The position numbers were made by a program, and so were the translations under genes. A stretch of 64,000 nt of DNA from NCBI RefSeq assembly GCF_002159555.1, contig NZ_NFIV01000004.1:1-64000 (forward strand), in the 5' to 3' direction. The stretch comes from Muribaculum sp. An289 (GTDB lineage Bacteria; Bacteroidota; Bacteroidia; Bacteroidales; UBA932). This document shows positions 25,670 through 35,030 of the stretch, piece by piece. The stretch's first letter is position 1; each line of letters opens with the position of its first letter. The notes beneath the pieces are model-generated. The model was not told where the DNA came from. It saw only the letters and a program-made list of their open reading frames with translations, and ran no database searches.

Positions 25670-27019
25670 ATGCCCGGGAGAAAAAGGATGTTGGAAAATA
25701 TAGAAAACCGTCATTTGCGGAAAGAATTCATGCGGATTTTCGTCCTGATTCTGGCGGTTTTCATCCTGAATGTATGTTTGTACATGACTCTGTCCATAAG
25801 TTTTTCCAATATGTATGTAAACGACAGGCATGTTCCCGGAAATTTTGCCGATGAAATATCGTCGGGAATCGGCCTGGGAGGGAATTACAGCGCCAGTGGA
25901 GATATCGGGCGGAGGATGGATTCCCTCGGAGTATGGGCCATGCTGGTTTCCGATTCCACCGGAGATGTGGTATGGAGCCGCAATCTTCCCCGGGAAGTCC
26001 CCCTCCATTACAGGTTCGGGGACTTTGACAGCCTTTCCACTCTGAATCTGTGCGGTTATCCTATTTTTACCGCTTCGCATCCGGAGGGCCTCGTGATAAC
26101 GGGCTATCCCCGGGATTCATATATAAACGTCCTGGTTTCGCAGCCTTACAACAATATAAGCAGGATAAGGAATATCACCCTGTCATTTATAATTATCAGC
26201 ATCCTTTTGCTGATTGTCGTGAGTTTCGGTTACGGCTGGACTTCCTACAGGGCTCTCAAGGGCATTGTAAAGGGCATCGAGGACCTGTCTTTGGGAAAGG
26301 CCGTGCATCTGAAAACCACTGGGCGTTTTTCGGCCATAGCCACTTGTGTCAATGCGGCCTCTGACAGGCTCCAGGGCTATTCCCAGCACAGGAAGAAATG
26401 GATAGCCGGAGTATCGCATGATATCCGTACCCCTCTTTCGATAATCCTCGGGAAAGCGGACAAGACGGGCGATGAAGATATAAAATTCCAGGCCGTGAGG
26501 ATAAGGGAACTCATAAAGGACCTGAACCTGTATTCGGCTCTGGAGTTCAGCGAAGCCCTCGACAAATCCCGTTTCAGGGCCGCAGCTTTCGTGAGGAATA
26601 CGGCTACGGATTTCCTCAATGCCCTCCCTTCCGGATATTCATTGTCGGTATCGGTTGCGGAAAGCGCCGAAAACAAGTATGTATACGGTGACAGGCATTT
26701 GTTGGAAAGGGCGCTTTACAATCTGCTGTATAATTCCATCGTCCACAATGTGTCAGGTTGCGATATCTCCATATCCCTCGGCATGGCGGGCAAGAGACTC
26801 CGGCTGACGGTTTCGGACAACGGAACGGAGATTTCTCCAGAAATGATACGCGAGTTGAATCTGAGGACTTTGCCCGGGGCTACGGCTCCCGATGAGAATA
26901 TCCGGGGAGCGCACGGTCTCGGTCTGTATATAGTGGTGGAAATCATAAGGCTCCACAAGGGGACGGTGGTTTATTCAAATGTGTCTCCGAGGGGTTTCAG
27001 TACGGAAATAATATTGTAG
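25670..27019 (+). CDS. Membrane sensor histidine kinase
   Basis: A 449-residue sensor kinase. Membrane segments at about 22-45 and 168-190 flank a periplasmic sensor domain of about 120 residues. The HisKA helix carries the phospho-accepting His250 in AGVSHDIRTPLS; the ATPase domain has the N box (LYNLLYNSIVHN, about 343-354), VSDNGTEI and GAHGLGLYI. It pairs with the response regulator encoded just upstream. The next gene, umuD, begins 18 bases after the stop, with no terminator seen, so kinase and mutagenic polymerase may be on the same transcript. Signal unknown. Confidence 0.88.
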   Translation: MPGRKRMLENIENRHLRKEFMRIFVLILAVFILNVCLYMTLSISFSNMYVNDRHVPGNFADEISSGIGLGGNYSASGDIGRRMDSLGVWAMLVSDSTGDVVWSRNLPREVPLHYRFGDFDSLSTLNLCGYPIFTASHPEGLVITGYPRDSYINVLVSQPYNNISRIRNITLSFIIISILLLIVVSFGYGWTSYRALKGIVKGIEDLSLGKAVHLKTTGRFSAIATCVNAASDRLQGYSQHRKKWIAGVSHDIRTPLSIILGKADKTGDEDIKFQAVRIRELIKDLNLYSALEFSEALDKSRFRAAAFVRNTATDFLNALPSGYSLSVSVAESAENKYVYGDRHLLERALYNLLYNSIVHNVSGCDISISLGMAGKRLRLTVSDNGTEISPEMIRELNLRTLPGATAPDENIRGAHGLGLYIVVEIIRLHKGTVVYSNVSPRGFSTEIIL

Positions 27020-27037
27020 ACGGTAATAATATTGAAG

Positions 27038-27478
27038 ATGGTCATGGACGGTTCAGACAGGATAGAGATAATGGTTCCCGACAGGGACAAGGAACTCGGA
27101 CTTCCGTATTCGGAAGGCGGGGTAAGGGCGGGTTTTCCGTCTCCGGCCGAGGATTTCATGCCGAGGCATATTGATTTGAACCGCGAACTTATAAAGCATC
27201 CTGCCTCTACGTTTTATGCCCGTGTCTGCGGGGAAAGCATGACGGGGGCCGGGATAGGGGACGGGGACCTTCTCGTCATCGACAGGGCAGTGGAACCATA
27301 CGACATGTGCGTGGCGGTATGTTTTCTGGACGGGGAATTTACCCTAAAATATGTCAAAACCGGTCCTGACGGCCTGACCCTGTTGCCGGCGAATCCATCG
27401 TTCAGGCCCATAAAGGTATCTCCCGAAGACCAGTTCACCCTTTGGGGAGTCGTGAGGTACGTGATAAAAAAACTGTGA
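27038..27478 (+). CDS. umuD: UmuD-like self-cleaving S24 peptidase
   Basis: A 146-residue LexA/UmuD-family protein. The cleavage site is Ala31-Gly32 in VRAGFPSPAEDF; the catalytic Ser67 is in CGESMTGAGI and the Lys104 in FTLKYV. In E. coli, RecA-stimulated self-cleavage yields UmuD', the accessory subunit of DNA polymerase V. The start at 27038 is one of two close ATGs (27044 is also possible); the TTG at 27032 is unlikely. It precedes umuC by 24 bases. No LexA-like operator could be recognised upstream; the gene follows a two-component pair directly. Confidence 0.9.
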   Translation: MVMDGSDRIEIMVPDRDKELGLPYSEGGVRAGFPSPAEDFMPRHIDLNRELIKHPASTFYARVCGESMTGAGIGDGDLLVIDRAVEPYDMCVAVCFLDGEFTLKYVKTGPDGLTLLPANPSFRPIKVSPEDQFTLWGVVRYVIKKL

Positions 27479-27502
27479 TTTTTCGGGCAGGAGGGTTGAA
27501 TC

Positions 27503-28762
27503 ATGTACGGGTTGGCTGACTGTAACAATTTTTTCGTTTCCTGCGAAAGGCTTTTCCGTCCGGACCTGAACGGGAAGGCGGTCGTGGTGCTGAGCAACAA
27601 TGACGGCTGCGCCATCGCGAGGAGCAATGAGGCCAAGGCCCTCGGGATTAAGATGGGCCAGCCGCTGTATCAGTTTTCCAATCTCGTGTCTTCCGGCAAG
27701 GTAACCGTGTTTTCTTCCAATTTCATGCTTTACGGGGACATCAGCCACAGGGTGCATGCCACGTTGCGTGAAGCGGTTCCTGTAATAGAGATTTATTCGA
27801 TAGACGAGGCCTTTCTGGATTTGACCGGGATACCGGATGACCGGCTCGACAGTCTGGGACACAGGCTGAACCGTATGTGCATGAGGAATGTTGGGGTTCC
27901 GGTGAGCGTGGGCATATCGCATACCAAGACCCTTGCAAAGGTAGCCTCGAAACTCTGCAAACAGTATCCCCGTCTCGATGGGGCGTGCCTGATGAAGAGG
28001 CCCCAGGATATTGAGAAGGTATTGAGGAAGTTTCCTGTCGAAGACGTATGGGGGATAGGCCGCCGTTATGCCGCAAGGCTGCATTTGCACGGGGTGTCGA
28101 CTGCTTTTGATTTCGCATCGCTTCCGGAAGAATGGGTGAAGGCCCGGATGGGGCTTACCGGACTCCGTACCTGGCTTGAACTGCACGGCGTGCCTTCCAT
28201 AAGTTTCGGTGAAGACCCGGAGCCGAAAAAGCAGATTTGCGTGTCGCGGAGTTTCGCGCATGAGATTACCGACAAGGAGGAACTGTACGAGCAGCTTTCC
28301 CAGTTTGTTTCCATGGCTGCCGAGAAACTGCGCAAGCAGGGGAGTTTGGCTTCCGAGATGGATATTTTCCTGCTTACAAACCGTTTCAAGGATACCGACA
28401 GGCTTTACAGCCGCAACCGCCTCGAAAGGCTCGAACCTCCCACGTCCGACACATTCGCCATATTGAAGACCGCCCGTTATGCTTTCGAGCAGATTTACGA
28501 CAGCAGGGTGCGTTTCAAGAAGGCCGGCGTGACGTTTTCCGGGATAATTCCTTCCGAAGGCATGCAGATGTCGCTTTTCGATGGCGGTGAAACCCGGGAC
28601 AACGGGAAATTGATGTCGGTAATTGACAGTATAAACAGGAAAGAAGGCGCCGGGAGCGTGGTTTTCGCTTCCCAAGGATTCGGCGGTGTGAAAATGAACC
28701 GAGGCCATCTTTCGCCACAATACACCACGAAATTCGACGATATTTTGAAAATAAAAGTGTGA
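27503..28762 (+). CDS. umuC: Y-family DNA polymerase V catalytic subunit
   Basis: A 419-residue translesion polymerase. The palm carries the metal ligands in LADCNNFFVSCE (Asp6) and YSIDEAFLDL; GISHTKTLAKVASKLCK and the helix-hairpin-helix VWGIGRRYAARL are also typical of UmuC. The C-terminal little-finger region and the DUF4113-like tail (FASQGF...MNRGHLSPQYTT) are intact, so the gene looks functional. It copies past lesions with low fidelity when bound to UmuD'. It lies in the umuD-umuC pair downstream of the two-component genes. Confidence 0.93.
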   Translation: MYGLADCNNFFVSCERLFRPDLNGKAVVVLSNNDGCAIARSNEAKALGIKMGQPLYQFSNLVSSGKVTVFSSNFMLYGDISHRVHATLREAVPVIEIYSIDEAFLDLTGIPDDRLDSLGHRLNRMCMRNVGVPVSVGISHTKTLAKVASKLCKQYPRLDGACLMKRPQDIEKVLRKFPVEDVWGIGRRYAARLHLHGVSTAFDFASLPEEWVKARMGLTGLRTWLELHGVPSISFGEDPEPKKQICVSRSFAHEITDKEELYEQLSQFVSMAAEKLRKQGSLASEMDIFLLTNRFKDTDRLYSRNRLERLEPPTSDTFAILKTARYAFEQIYDSRVRFKKAGVTFSGIIPSEGMQMSLFDGGETRDNGKLMSVIDSINRKEGAGSVVFASQGFGGVKMNRGHLSPQYTTKFDDILKIKV

Positions 28763-28792
28763 TTTAAGAAGCTGTTAAAAATAAGTTTGGTT

Positions 28793-29371
28793 ATGGCTAA
28801 GGAAAACTGGAAGCCGGGGACTATGGTATATCCCCTCCCTGCGGTCTTGGTGAGTTGTGGGGCCTCGCGCGAGGAGTACAATCTGATAACGGTGGCGTGG
28901 ACTGGTACCGTATGTACGGAGCCCCCGATGTGCTATATATCGATGCGTAAGGACAGGCATTCGTACGGCATAATCTCCCGCACCGGAGAATGTGTTATCA
29001 ATCTGACTACGGAGGCGCTTGCCCGGGCGACCGACTGGTGCGGTGTGAACTCCGGCCGCGACCATGACAAATTTGCCGAATGCGGGCTTACTCCGGAGCC
29101 TTCCGCGGTAGTTTCCGCTCCTTCTTTGGCCGAGTCCCCTGTCTCGATAGAATGCCGGGTGAACAGAATCATACCGCTCGGTTCGCACGACATGTTCCTG
29201 CTCGATGTGGTGAACGTGGCAGCAGACCCTAAATATATCGATAAATCCGGTCGCTTCGATATGCGGGCCGCCGGTCTGATTTCCTATTGCCACGGTGAAT
29301 ATTTTTCATTGGGAAAAGTCCTCGGCTTTTTCGGCTGGTCGGTCAGCAAACGCAAAATCTCCCGCAGGTAA
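28793..29371 (+). CDS. Flavin reductase-like FMN-binding split-barrel protein
   Basis: A 192-residue member of the flavin reductase family. The features are the opening KPGTMVYPLPAVLVSCG, NLITVAWTGTVCTEPPM and the region SYGIISRTGECVINL, all in the FMN-binding barrel. It probably binds FMN and reduces flavins or acts in redox chemistry; the partner is unknown. The ATG at 28793 is used rather than a TTG two codons upstream. It follows umuC after 30 bases; a TAAGTTTG at 28782-28789 could be a -7 box of its own but sits only three bases from the ATG. Confidence 0.82.
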   Translation: MAKENWKPGTMVYPLPAVLVSCGASREEYNLITVAWTGTVCTEPPMCYISMRKDRHSYGIISRTGECVINLTTEALARATDWCGVNSGRDHDKFAECGLTPEPSAVVSAPSLAESPVSIECRVNRIIPLGSHDMFLLDVVNVAADPKYIDKSGRFDMRAAGLISYCHGEYFSLGKVLGFFGWSVSKRKISRR

Positions 29372-29846
29372 GGCCGGCCTCGTGCCCTCCGGCGCTTCCG
29401 GTTTTTGTAACGGCGGGCACATACGACATCTGGCTGGCATCTGGACATGGCCTGTGGCATGCGCTTCAGGTTCTTGTTGCAGCGAGCACACAAAATGCGG
29501 GATTTTCTTGTGTAAGTTACTGAAAGTAAGCGTTTTAGTAAAAATGTACCTGTGGATTACAGCAGTTTTTTTTCTGCTCTCATCCACAAATTTTGTCTCT
29601 GTAAAGTGGGGTAATATATTGAATATCAACAAGATAAATAAAAACGCCCTGTGCCCGCCGGAACCATATCTGAAGCCGGCCGCCTTACTTAAGCCAAGCG
29701 TGAACAGCCATCAGCCGGGCAATATCCGTGGCCTGAATAAAAAAAAACGGCCCCGGGCCGTAATGGTTTCCGGAAGCCGCCTTTTGTTAAATTAGTTTTT
29801 AAATGGACATCATATTGTGTGACTGTGTCCAGTATAAAGCCGTTAG
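29372..29846. other. Gene-free 475-base region between convergent genes
   Basis: No credible gene. The reading frame at 29295-29795 is a chance extension of the flavin reductase antisense context and is rejected. The region holds an imperfect hairpin (TGTGGAT 29551-29557 with ATCCACA 29582-29588 and an inner stem 29561-29565 with 29574-29578, closed by a T8 loop) and the terminator at 29741-29761. The centre is more A+T rich than the flanks. No tRNA or promoter pair was seen. Confidence 0.6.
29741..29761 (-). terminator. Terminator of the surface lipoprotein operon
   Basis: Read on the minus strand, a G+C-rich stem (ACGGCCC paired with GGGCCGT, 29747-29761) is followed by a run of seven T residues (plus-strand A7 at 29741-29747). 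It lies 86 bases after the stop of the 1051-residue lipoprotein gene. Confidence 0.75.
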
Positions 29847-32800
29847 TTATCTGGCAAACCAACCAAGTCTGCTGTACCAGGCTGTAGTTGACTGGTTTAA
29901 GCAAGTTATTACAATGTCGGTGTAGCTTACATTGATTTGTTCTCCATTGGTGTCGAGTCCGTTCAATGTGATGTTGCATGTATACAGCACGTCTCCCCAC
30001 TCATTCGATCCAGTATCGGTTACATCTATAGTAAGCGTTCCGCCGTTGATTGTAGCGTATGTACCGGTATTTCCTGCATTGACCATATCAAAGTATACTG
30101 TACCCCAGTAGTCATAGTCTGAACCATTGGCGTAGATGGCTCCGGCAAAGAATGTTCCGGCTTCTCCAGTGTTGGAGCAGGTGTATGTGCCGCTGATGTC
30201 AGAACCGAAAGTAAGGTCCTGAGGAACTATGTCGAAGTACAGGGCAGGTCCCTGGTTTCCGTATGTAGGGCCGACATTGAAGCGGTAGCAATCGCTTTGC
30301 CCATATCCGTTTGCATTGACATCCCCGTTGTATGAAGCATCTACCGGTCCGGTAACTGTAGACTGTGCGGTAGGGAAACGGAAGTTGTCAGTGATGTCTG
30401 TGTAAGGAAGGGAACCGCTCCATGAAGCTGTCACTGTAGAGCCGCCTGTTACCGTCACATTCATCTCGATTCCGGAGCTGGAAACTGTTACTGTACCGCC
30501 GGTTATCTGGGCGTTTGTTTGATTCCAGTCCAGGTCGGTGTAGTTGCAGTAGCTTCTGTCTTCTCCTATGAGGAGTGTGAACTCTTCTGCATTTTCACCT
30601 GCATTGTATGTGCCGTTGGCGATGTGTCCGTCTGCATCGAGTTTGGTTACGAGGTCGAGATATGCGTTGTAACCGCTGCCGTTGAAGTCGTTCAGTTCAA
30701 TGCGGAAGCAATAGAGGTCACCCCTGATACCCTGATAACCGTTACTATAGTCGAAAAGTCCCATAATGGTGTTAGAAAGCATTGTTATGTCGTTCTCAAA
30801 TCCCGTAGGAGGAGTGACAGGACCTTTGTTTTCAAGTACAATGTCTCCATAATAGTTGACGTAGTGTGTAACTCCGTCTATTACGAATTCAAGACTAATG
30901 TCATGATAACTGCCATAATAGTATGTGATATTGAGTGTGCCGGACGTAAAGGCTTTCTTTTCAATGCCTTCTGTCAGGTTTGAATAATATGAGTTTGCAG
31001 AGTAGAATGTGTTGTATTCATCCTGGGTTTCGCTCATAGTGTACGTAGCGCTCTGGATGCCGATGCTGCTGCCGTCGTTAGGCCACTCTTTTCCGTAAAT
31101 GTCGATAGTGTAAGTATGTCCTTCGGCTTCATCGGTAAATACAACCTTGTAATTGGCATTTTCGCTGTCGGCCGTTCCCCAATATTCCCCTTCGACTTTT
31201 GTTATTGATGGATATAATTCAGTAATTGCTTCGCCGCCGTGGGAACCGAAACCGGTCAGGTCGTCCATGTCGAGGGTTTCCCATTCATCAGGATTATATG
31301 TCGCTGTAGGGGCTGTTACGGTAGAGAGACGTCTGAGGGTAACATCTTTTGCAAAGTCCGCATTGCTCCCGATGGTGCCGAGGATATCGGTAATCTCGTC
31401 GTTGCAGATGATGGCTATCGGGTCGTTGCCATTGAAATTGATTACGTTGTCATCTATGGCTTCGGCTTCTACACCGTCAGGGAGGGTGGCATCGGCTCCG
31501 CTGTTTTTGTATACTTTGGATGCCCCGGCAGCAAGGGTGCCGCTAAGTTGTACCGGGCGTGTGTTGCTTTCGTCGCCGTTGGTGTAAATCCTGAGCAGGT
31601 ATGCGGAAAGGTCGATGTCCTTGTCCGATATATTGGTTATTTCCAGGAATTTGTTATAACCTGTGCTTTCGGAGTATTCGGAGATAATCAGGGCAGTAGG
31701 GTCTCCTTCAGGGATTTCCGGCTGTTCAGGCCTTTCGTGGCTTATATAATATGCCGGGGTTGTACTGCCGCCTCCCTGGGCTTCACCATTGTGTTCCCCG
31801 CGGACGGTAGCCAGCGTAACAATATCGTTTACCTGAAGTCCGAGTCCGGCGAACGACTTGTCGTTACCGTCCTGTTTGGTTGCAGTCAGTCCGTAAATGT
31901 ATACGCTGCCGGTCTCGTCTTTGATTGTGAAGTTTCCGTAAGTAGAGTTCGCGATATTGGTTATGGTTCCTGTCAATTTGTACCATGTGTCGGTGCTTGT
32001 TTCTGCTGCGAGGAATTCGGCTATGGTCGCTTCGACGAGCTCGCCCGGCTGAGGGTTTTCAGGGTCGATAAGTATAGGGTCGATATTCACGGTAATGTCA
32101 ATACCGTCGGTAAAGAGCGCACCCCTCAGATTTGTCCTGTAGTTCTGTAAAACAGGGAAGTTGTCATATCCGCCGGTGGAAATGGCGATTCCGTTGTTCT
32201 GGAACTCGTATGTGAAGTTCAGGAGGGTCTGGTCTGTTCCCACGTTTGCAAAGATGTAGTCGAAGCTTGCACGCGCCTCATCGGCCGGGGTTTCCCCTAC
32301 GGCAGGGAAGTCTACCGGTACGGAGAATGAAACAGGGTCGATGACTGTACGTTCCTCAGTGATTTCCCCTGTAAGTGCGTTGAATCCGGCAGGTACTTCC
32401 GTGAAGCCTACCTTAACGGTAATGTTCGAAAAGTCGAAGTCGGAAGGGAGCGACGTGAGGTCAGTAGCAACCAGATTCACCTGTCCGGAAGGCCTCCTGA
32501 GTGTGAAGTTGAGATCTTCGGCGCTGGTGATGGTCTTGCTTTCTGTCAAGTAGAATGCATCCCTCTCGTCATTGTTGTTCACGTATTCGTCCGTAATCAG
32601 CTTGATGTCCGAAAGCCCGTTCTCTGTGTTGTAATAGAGTTCGGTGTATCCGGTCTCGGCGGAACCTTCGGCATGGTCGGCCCAGAAAACGAAAGTATAG
32701 GTGTGGTCGGTAACGAGCCTTGCCGAGAACTGTGCGGTCAGGGAGCCAGGAGTAATGTCCGCGTACATCCTTTCCCCGTAGAGTTCGTCGTTTTCATATA

Positions 32801-33002
32801 TTTCGAGGATGCAACGGTTTACCAAAGTACCGTCGCCTGGATTCTCTGCGCTTCTGACAGTAGGAGCGTTAGGAACTACAACGGAGATGGTGACTTCACC
32901 GTTTGTCCCGTTGTCTTTGAGGTCATCCCTCTGGCATGATACCACGCTGAGGGAGATTGCCGTTAATGCTAACAGGCAATAGGTTAAAATTTTGTTTTTC
33001 AT
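29847..33002 (-). CDS. 1051-residue multidomain surface lipoprotein
   Basis: A very large lipoprotein; lipobox VVSC with Cys23. Residues about 30-310 are a fimbrial-type domain resembling DUF6562 (landmarks CILEIYENDELYGERMY, TYTFVFWADHAEG, LRRPSGQVNLVATDL), shared with the next gene. Residues about 330-410 look like an OB-fold (LVEATIAEFLAAE, YKLTGTITNI, NFTIKDETGSVYIYGL). Residues about 430-590 contain a lamin-tail-like domain (ALIISEYSESTGYNKFLEI and LRIYTNGD). The remaining 450 residues are beta-rich, Asn/Gly/Thr/Tyr-rich repeats of about 100-150 residues with the motif pattern of TYTxSxT and DITDNFRFP. It is last in a four-gene operon. Probable role: adhesion or binding at the cell surface; inferred. 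Confidence 0.8.
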   Translation of the reverse strand: MKNKILTYCLLALTAISLSVVSCQRDDLKDNGTNGEVTISVVVPNAPTVRSAENPGDGTLVNRCILEIYENDELYGERMYADITPGSLTAQFSARLVTDHTYTFVFWADHAEGSAETGYTELYYNTENGLSDIKLITDEYVNNNDERDAFYLTESKTITSAEDLNFTLRRPSGQVNLVATDLTSLPSDFDFSNITVKVGFTEVPAGFNALTGEITEERTVIDPVSFSVPVDFPAVGETPADEARASFDYIFANVGTDQTLLNFTYEFQNNGIAISTGGYDNFPVLQNYRTNLRGALFTDGIDITVNIDPILIDPENPQPGELVEATIAEFLAAETSTDTWYKLTGTITNIANSTYGNFTIKDETGSVYIYGLTATKQDGNDKSFAGLGLQVNDIVTLATVRGEHNGEAQGGGSTTPAYYISHERPEQPEIPEGDPTALIISEYSESTGYNKFLEITNISDKDIDLSAYLLRIYTNGDESNTRPVQLSGTLAAGASKVYKNSGADATLPDGVEAEAIDDNVINFNGNDPIAIICNDEITDILGTIGSNADFAKDVTLRRLSTVTAPTATYNPDEWETLDMDDLTGFGSHGGEAITELYPSITKVEGEYWGTADSENANYKVVFTDEAEGHTYTIDIYGKEWPNDGSSIGIQSATYTMSETQDEYNTFYSANSYYSNLTEGIEKKAFTSGTLNITYYYGSYHDISLEFVIDGVTHYVNYYGDIVLENKGPVTPPTGFENDITMLSNTIMGLFDYSNGYQGIRGDLYCFRIELNDFNGSGYNAYLDLVTKLDADGHIANGTYNAGENAEEFTLLIGEDRSYCNYTDLDWNQTNAQITGGTVTVSSSGIEMNVTVTGGSTVTASWSGSLPYTDITDNFRFPTAQSTVTGPVDASYNGDVNANGYGQSDCYRFNVGPTYGNQGPALYFDIVPQDLTFGSDISGTYTCSNTGEAGTFFAGAIYANGSDYDYWGTVYFDMVNAGNTGTYATINGGTLTIDVTDTGSNEWGDVLYTCNITLNGLDTNGEQINVSYTDIVITCLNQSTTAWYSRLGWFAR

Positions 33003-33055
33003 AATTGAAGTATTAATAAAAATGGTTGTATAATTAATGGGTTTTATTTTTAATT

Positions 33056-33976
33056 TTAAATCCCGTTTCCGGTGAGCAGGGCTCCGGTCACATTGGATTT
33101 AACGTTGGCCTGGATGCTGATACCGCTTTGGAACCTGTATGGATCTATAAGCACCATTCCGTCAGCATCAAAGAAGTTCATATCAAATGTCGGAAGTTCG
33201 TAAGGGGTATCGTCCGGAGCGAAGATGTAGCAGAATCCGAGGTATGCACCTTTGTCGTCCGTTGCCACAGGCAGGGCAGACGGAAGGGATGTCACAATCT
33301 CTGTGCTGTACTCTATTTCCCCGGTGTGTAGATTCATTCCGACAGGCAGGCCGGCATCTATAAATGAGAGCGATGTGCTGTGCGGTATGGCTTCCGCTTC
33401 GCCGTAATCGGTAGCGAACAGGTTCAACTGCCCGAAAGGTCTTTTAAGCGTAACGTTGATTGACTCCGGAAGCCCGTTTTCCCTGTCAATATCATAAATT
33501 CCGAAAAAACCGTCACAGCGGTCGTCGTTGACTGTAATCCTATTACTGAAGATCCTTACATCGGGAAGTTCCGAGGTATTGTATATGAAATCGCCCAACC
33601 CGGCTTCGTCATCGGTGCAGTCCGCCCAGAAAATGAGCCTGTAGTCCTGGCCCCCGAGCAGGTGGATGTCGTTGAATGCCGCTGTCTTGTCGGATACCGC
33701 CACCGTCACTTTTTCGCCGAAAACGGCGAGCGTGCCGTCTTCCGCTACGGTGAAGGCCTGCATGACACATCTGTTGATATATGCACCGTCTCCCGGAGTC
33801 TCATCGCTCCTGGTTTCCGGAGCAAGGCTTACGGAAATCGTGATTGAGGATTCTTCCTTGTCGGGAATATCTGTGCCGTTGTCCTTTTCGCATCCCGGCA
33901 TGAGCGCCAATGTTCCTGCGGCGCAAATGAAATATGAAAATATTTTCATCAGTCTGTCCATCATGTTATTCTCCAT
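33056..33976 (-). CDS. DUF6562-like fimbrial-type lipoprotein
   Basis: A 306-residue lipoprotein with lipobox LMPGC (Cys29). The body parallels the N-terminal domain of the downstream 1051-residue protein: ETPGDGAYINRCVMQAF, YRLIFWADCTDDE, a DERDAF-like NDDRCDGFFGIYD segment and VTLKRPFGQLNLFATD. The C-terminal end (QANVKSNVTGALLTG) is the family-type terminal strand, suggesting a donor-strand-like pilin or tip fold. Two nearby ATGs (33976 and 33961) are possible starts. It sits in the middle of the surface operon. Confidence 0.75.
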   Translation of the reverse strand: MENNMMDRLMKIFSYFICAAGTLALMPGCEKDNGTDIPDKEESSITISVSLAPETRSDETPGDGAYINRCVMQAFTVAEDGTLAVFGEKVTVAVSDKTAAFNDIHLLGGQDYRLIFWADCTDDEAGLGDFIYNTSELPDVRIFSNRITVNDDRCDGFFGIYDIDRENGLPESINVTLKRPFGQLNLFATDYGEAEAIPHSTSLSFIDAGLPVGMNLHTGEIEYSTEIVTSLPSALPVATDDKGAYLGFCYIFAPDDTPYELPTFDMNFFDADGMVLIDPYRFQSGISIQANVKSNVTGALLTGNGI

Positions 33977-33979
33977 TTG

Positions 33980-35014
33980 TTAGTCAGGCAATGGAATGTT
34001 GATTTCATCTTCGAAGCCGGTGTCGATTCCGATTCCCGATTTGTTGCTGGTAGTCAGAAAGTCGCCTCTGATGACGGAAGTCTCCCCTTTGTTGATTTCG
34101 GCGGTAAGGCCGGAGTAGGAGTTGAGGATTTCACCGGTTTCCTTGTCCACGAGGCTGAGGGTGATGTTGACCCTTGTCCTGTCTCCGTTTACGAATACAT
34201 AGTCATAGCCCATCAGCACCTCGTTATCGCTAAGCGGTGTCATTTCCGATAAGAACATGATTCCGGTCTGGGCATCCGTAGGAACTCCCGTGAAGGCGTT
34301 GTATTTCGTAGGGAAATAAAGGGCGTAGTCCCATCTTGCCTTATATCCTTCCCACATTTGTTCCTCTTCGGTTTCTATCCCGCTCTTGGAGAGCAGTTCG
34401 GCCTGCTTCGTCAGGAATTCCTTCGCATCTTCGGCGATGATTTCAACCCTGCCTACAGGCGGTTCGAGGGTTCCCGATAGGGTTTTCTCTCCGAGCCATT
34501 CGTCGTTAGGCAGGTCTATGTCCATTCGCAGGTCGTAGCATTCCTTGAGGTCTGTAGAACCGGTATATTCTTCATTGGCGAAGACTATGCCTCCCAAATC
34601 AGTCATGTCGTAGTGGCTTCCGTTTCCCTGTTCGTCTTCAACGCATGTCGCGAATGCCGCCAGGCGGTATTTCCCTGCATTGAGGGATGTGTTCAAAACA
34701 ATGGATGCGGAACCGTCTTCATTCTTCGGTGCGCTTGCCTCGTGCCTCAGTACAGGCTTCCCTCCAAAATCTTCCTCGTATATTTCCACGACAAACCACA
34801 CGTAAGGTGCGGTGTTCGCGCTCTTTGAAAATACGGATGAGGCGTTTATCTTAGGATTGGTGGTAAGTTCGACCGTAAGGGATATCCGGGTAGGGTCTAT
34901 CCCCTTGCCGTCGTCCGGATATTCGTGTACGCATGAGGCAATCGTGAGCGCCGCGGCAAAAAAGGCGAATGATTTCAATGCGGCCCCTGTTATCGTTGAT
35001 ATCGATGTTTTCAT
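33980..35014 (-). CDS. Fimbrial-type (FimB/Mfa2 or DUF6562-like) lipoprotein
   Basis: A 344-residue lipoprotein with lipobox TIASC (Cys28) and short acidic linker. The body has the layout of Bacteroidota fimbrial anchoring proteins: PTRISLTVELTTNP, a helper strand YVWFVVEIYEEDFGG, LNAGKYRLAAFATCVE, LEPPVGRVEIIAEDA and a terminal strand VIRGDFLTT. It is less similar to the two downstream lipoproteins than they are to each other. It has an unusually strong ribosome site (35021-35030). Three bases separate it from the next gene. Confidence 0.72.
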   Translation of the reverse strand: MKTSISTITGAALKSFAFFAAALTIASCVHEYPDDGKGIDPTRISLTVELTTNPKINASSVFSKSANTAPYVWFVVEIYEEDFGGKPVLRHEASAPKNEDGSASIVLNTSLNAGKYRLAAFATCVEDEQGNGSHYDMTDLGGIVFANEEYTGSTDLKECYDLRMDIDLPNDEWLGEKTLSGTLEPPVGRVEIIAEDAKEFLTKQAELLSKSGIETEEEQMWEGYKARWDYALYFPTKYNAFTGVPTDAQTGIMFLSEMTPLSDNEVLMGYDYVFVNGDRTRVNITLSLVDKETGEILNSYSGLTAEINKGETSVIRGDFLTTSNKSGIGIDTGFEDEINIPLPD

Positions 35015-35020
35015 GTTGTC

Positions 35021-35030
35021 GCCTCCTTAT
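35021..35030 (-). promoter_or_regulatory. Strong Shine-Dalgarno site of the lipoprotein gene at 35014
   Basis: Minus-strand ATAAGGAGGC sits six bases before the ATG at 35014 and overlaps the upstream stop codon. Such full SD matches are uncommon in Bacteroidota and mark this gene for efficient re-initiation. Confidence 0.7.

Noticed and set aside
29372-29410. CCGG-type hairpin followed by T5 just after the flavin reductase
   Set aside because: Stem of only about four base pairs; not strong enough to call a terminator.
29295-29795. A 166-residue plus-strand frame after the flavin reductase
   Set aside because: It overlaps the end of the flavin reductase in another frame, has no family match and crosses the terminator; codon use looks random.
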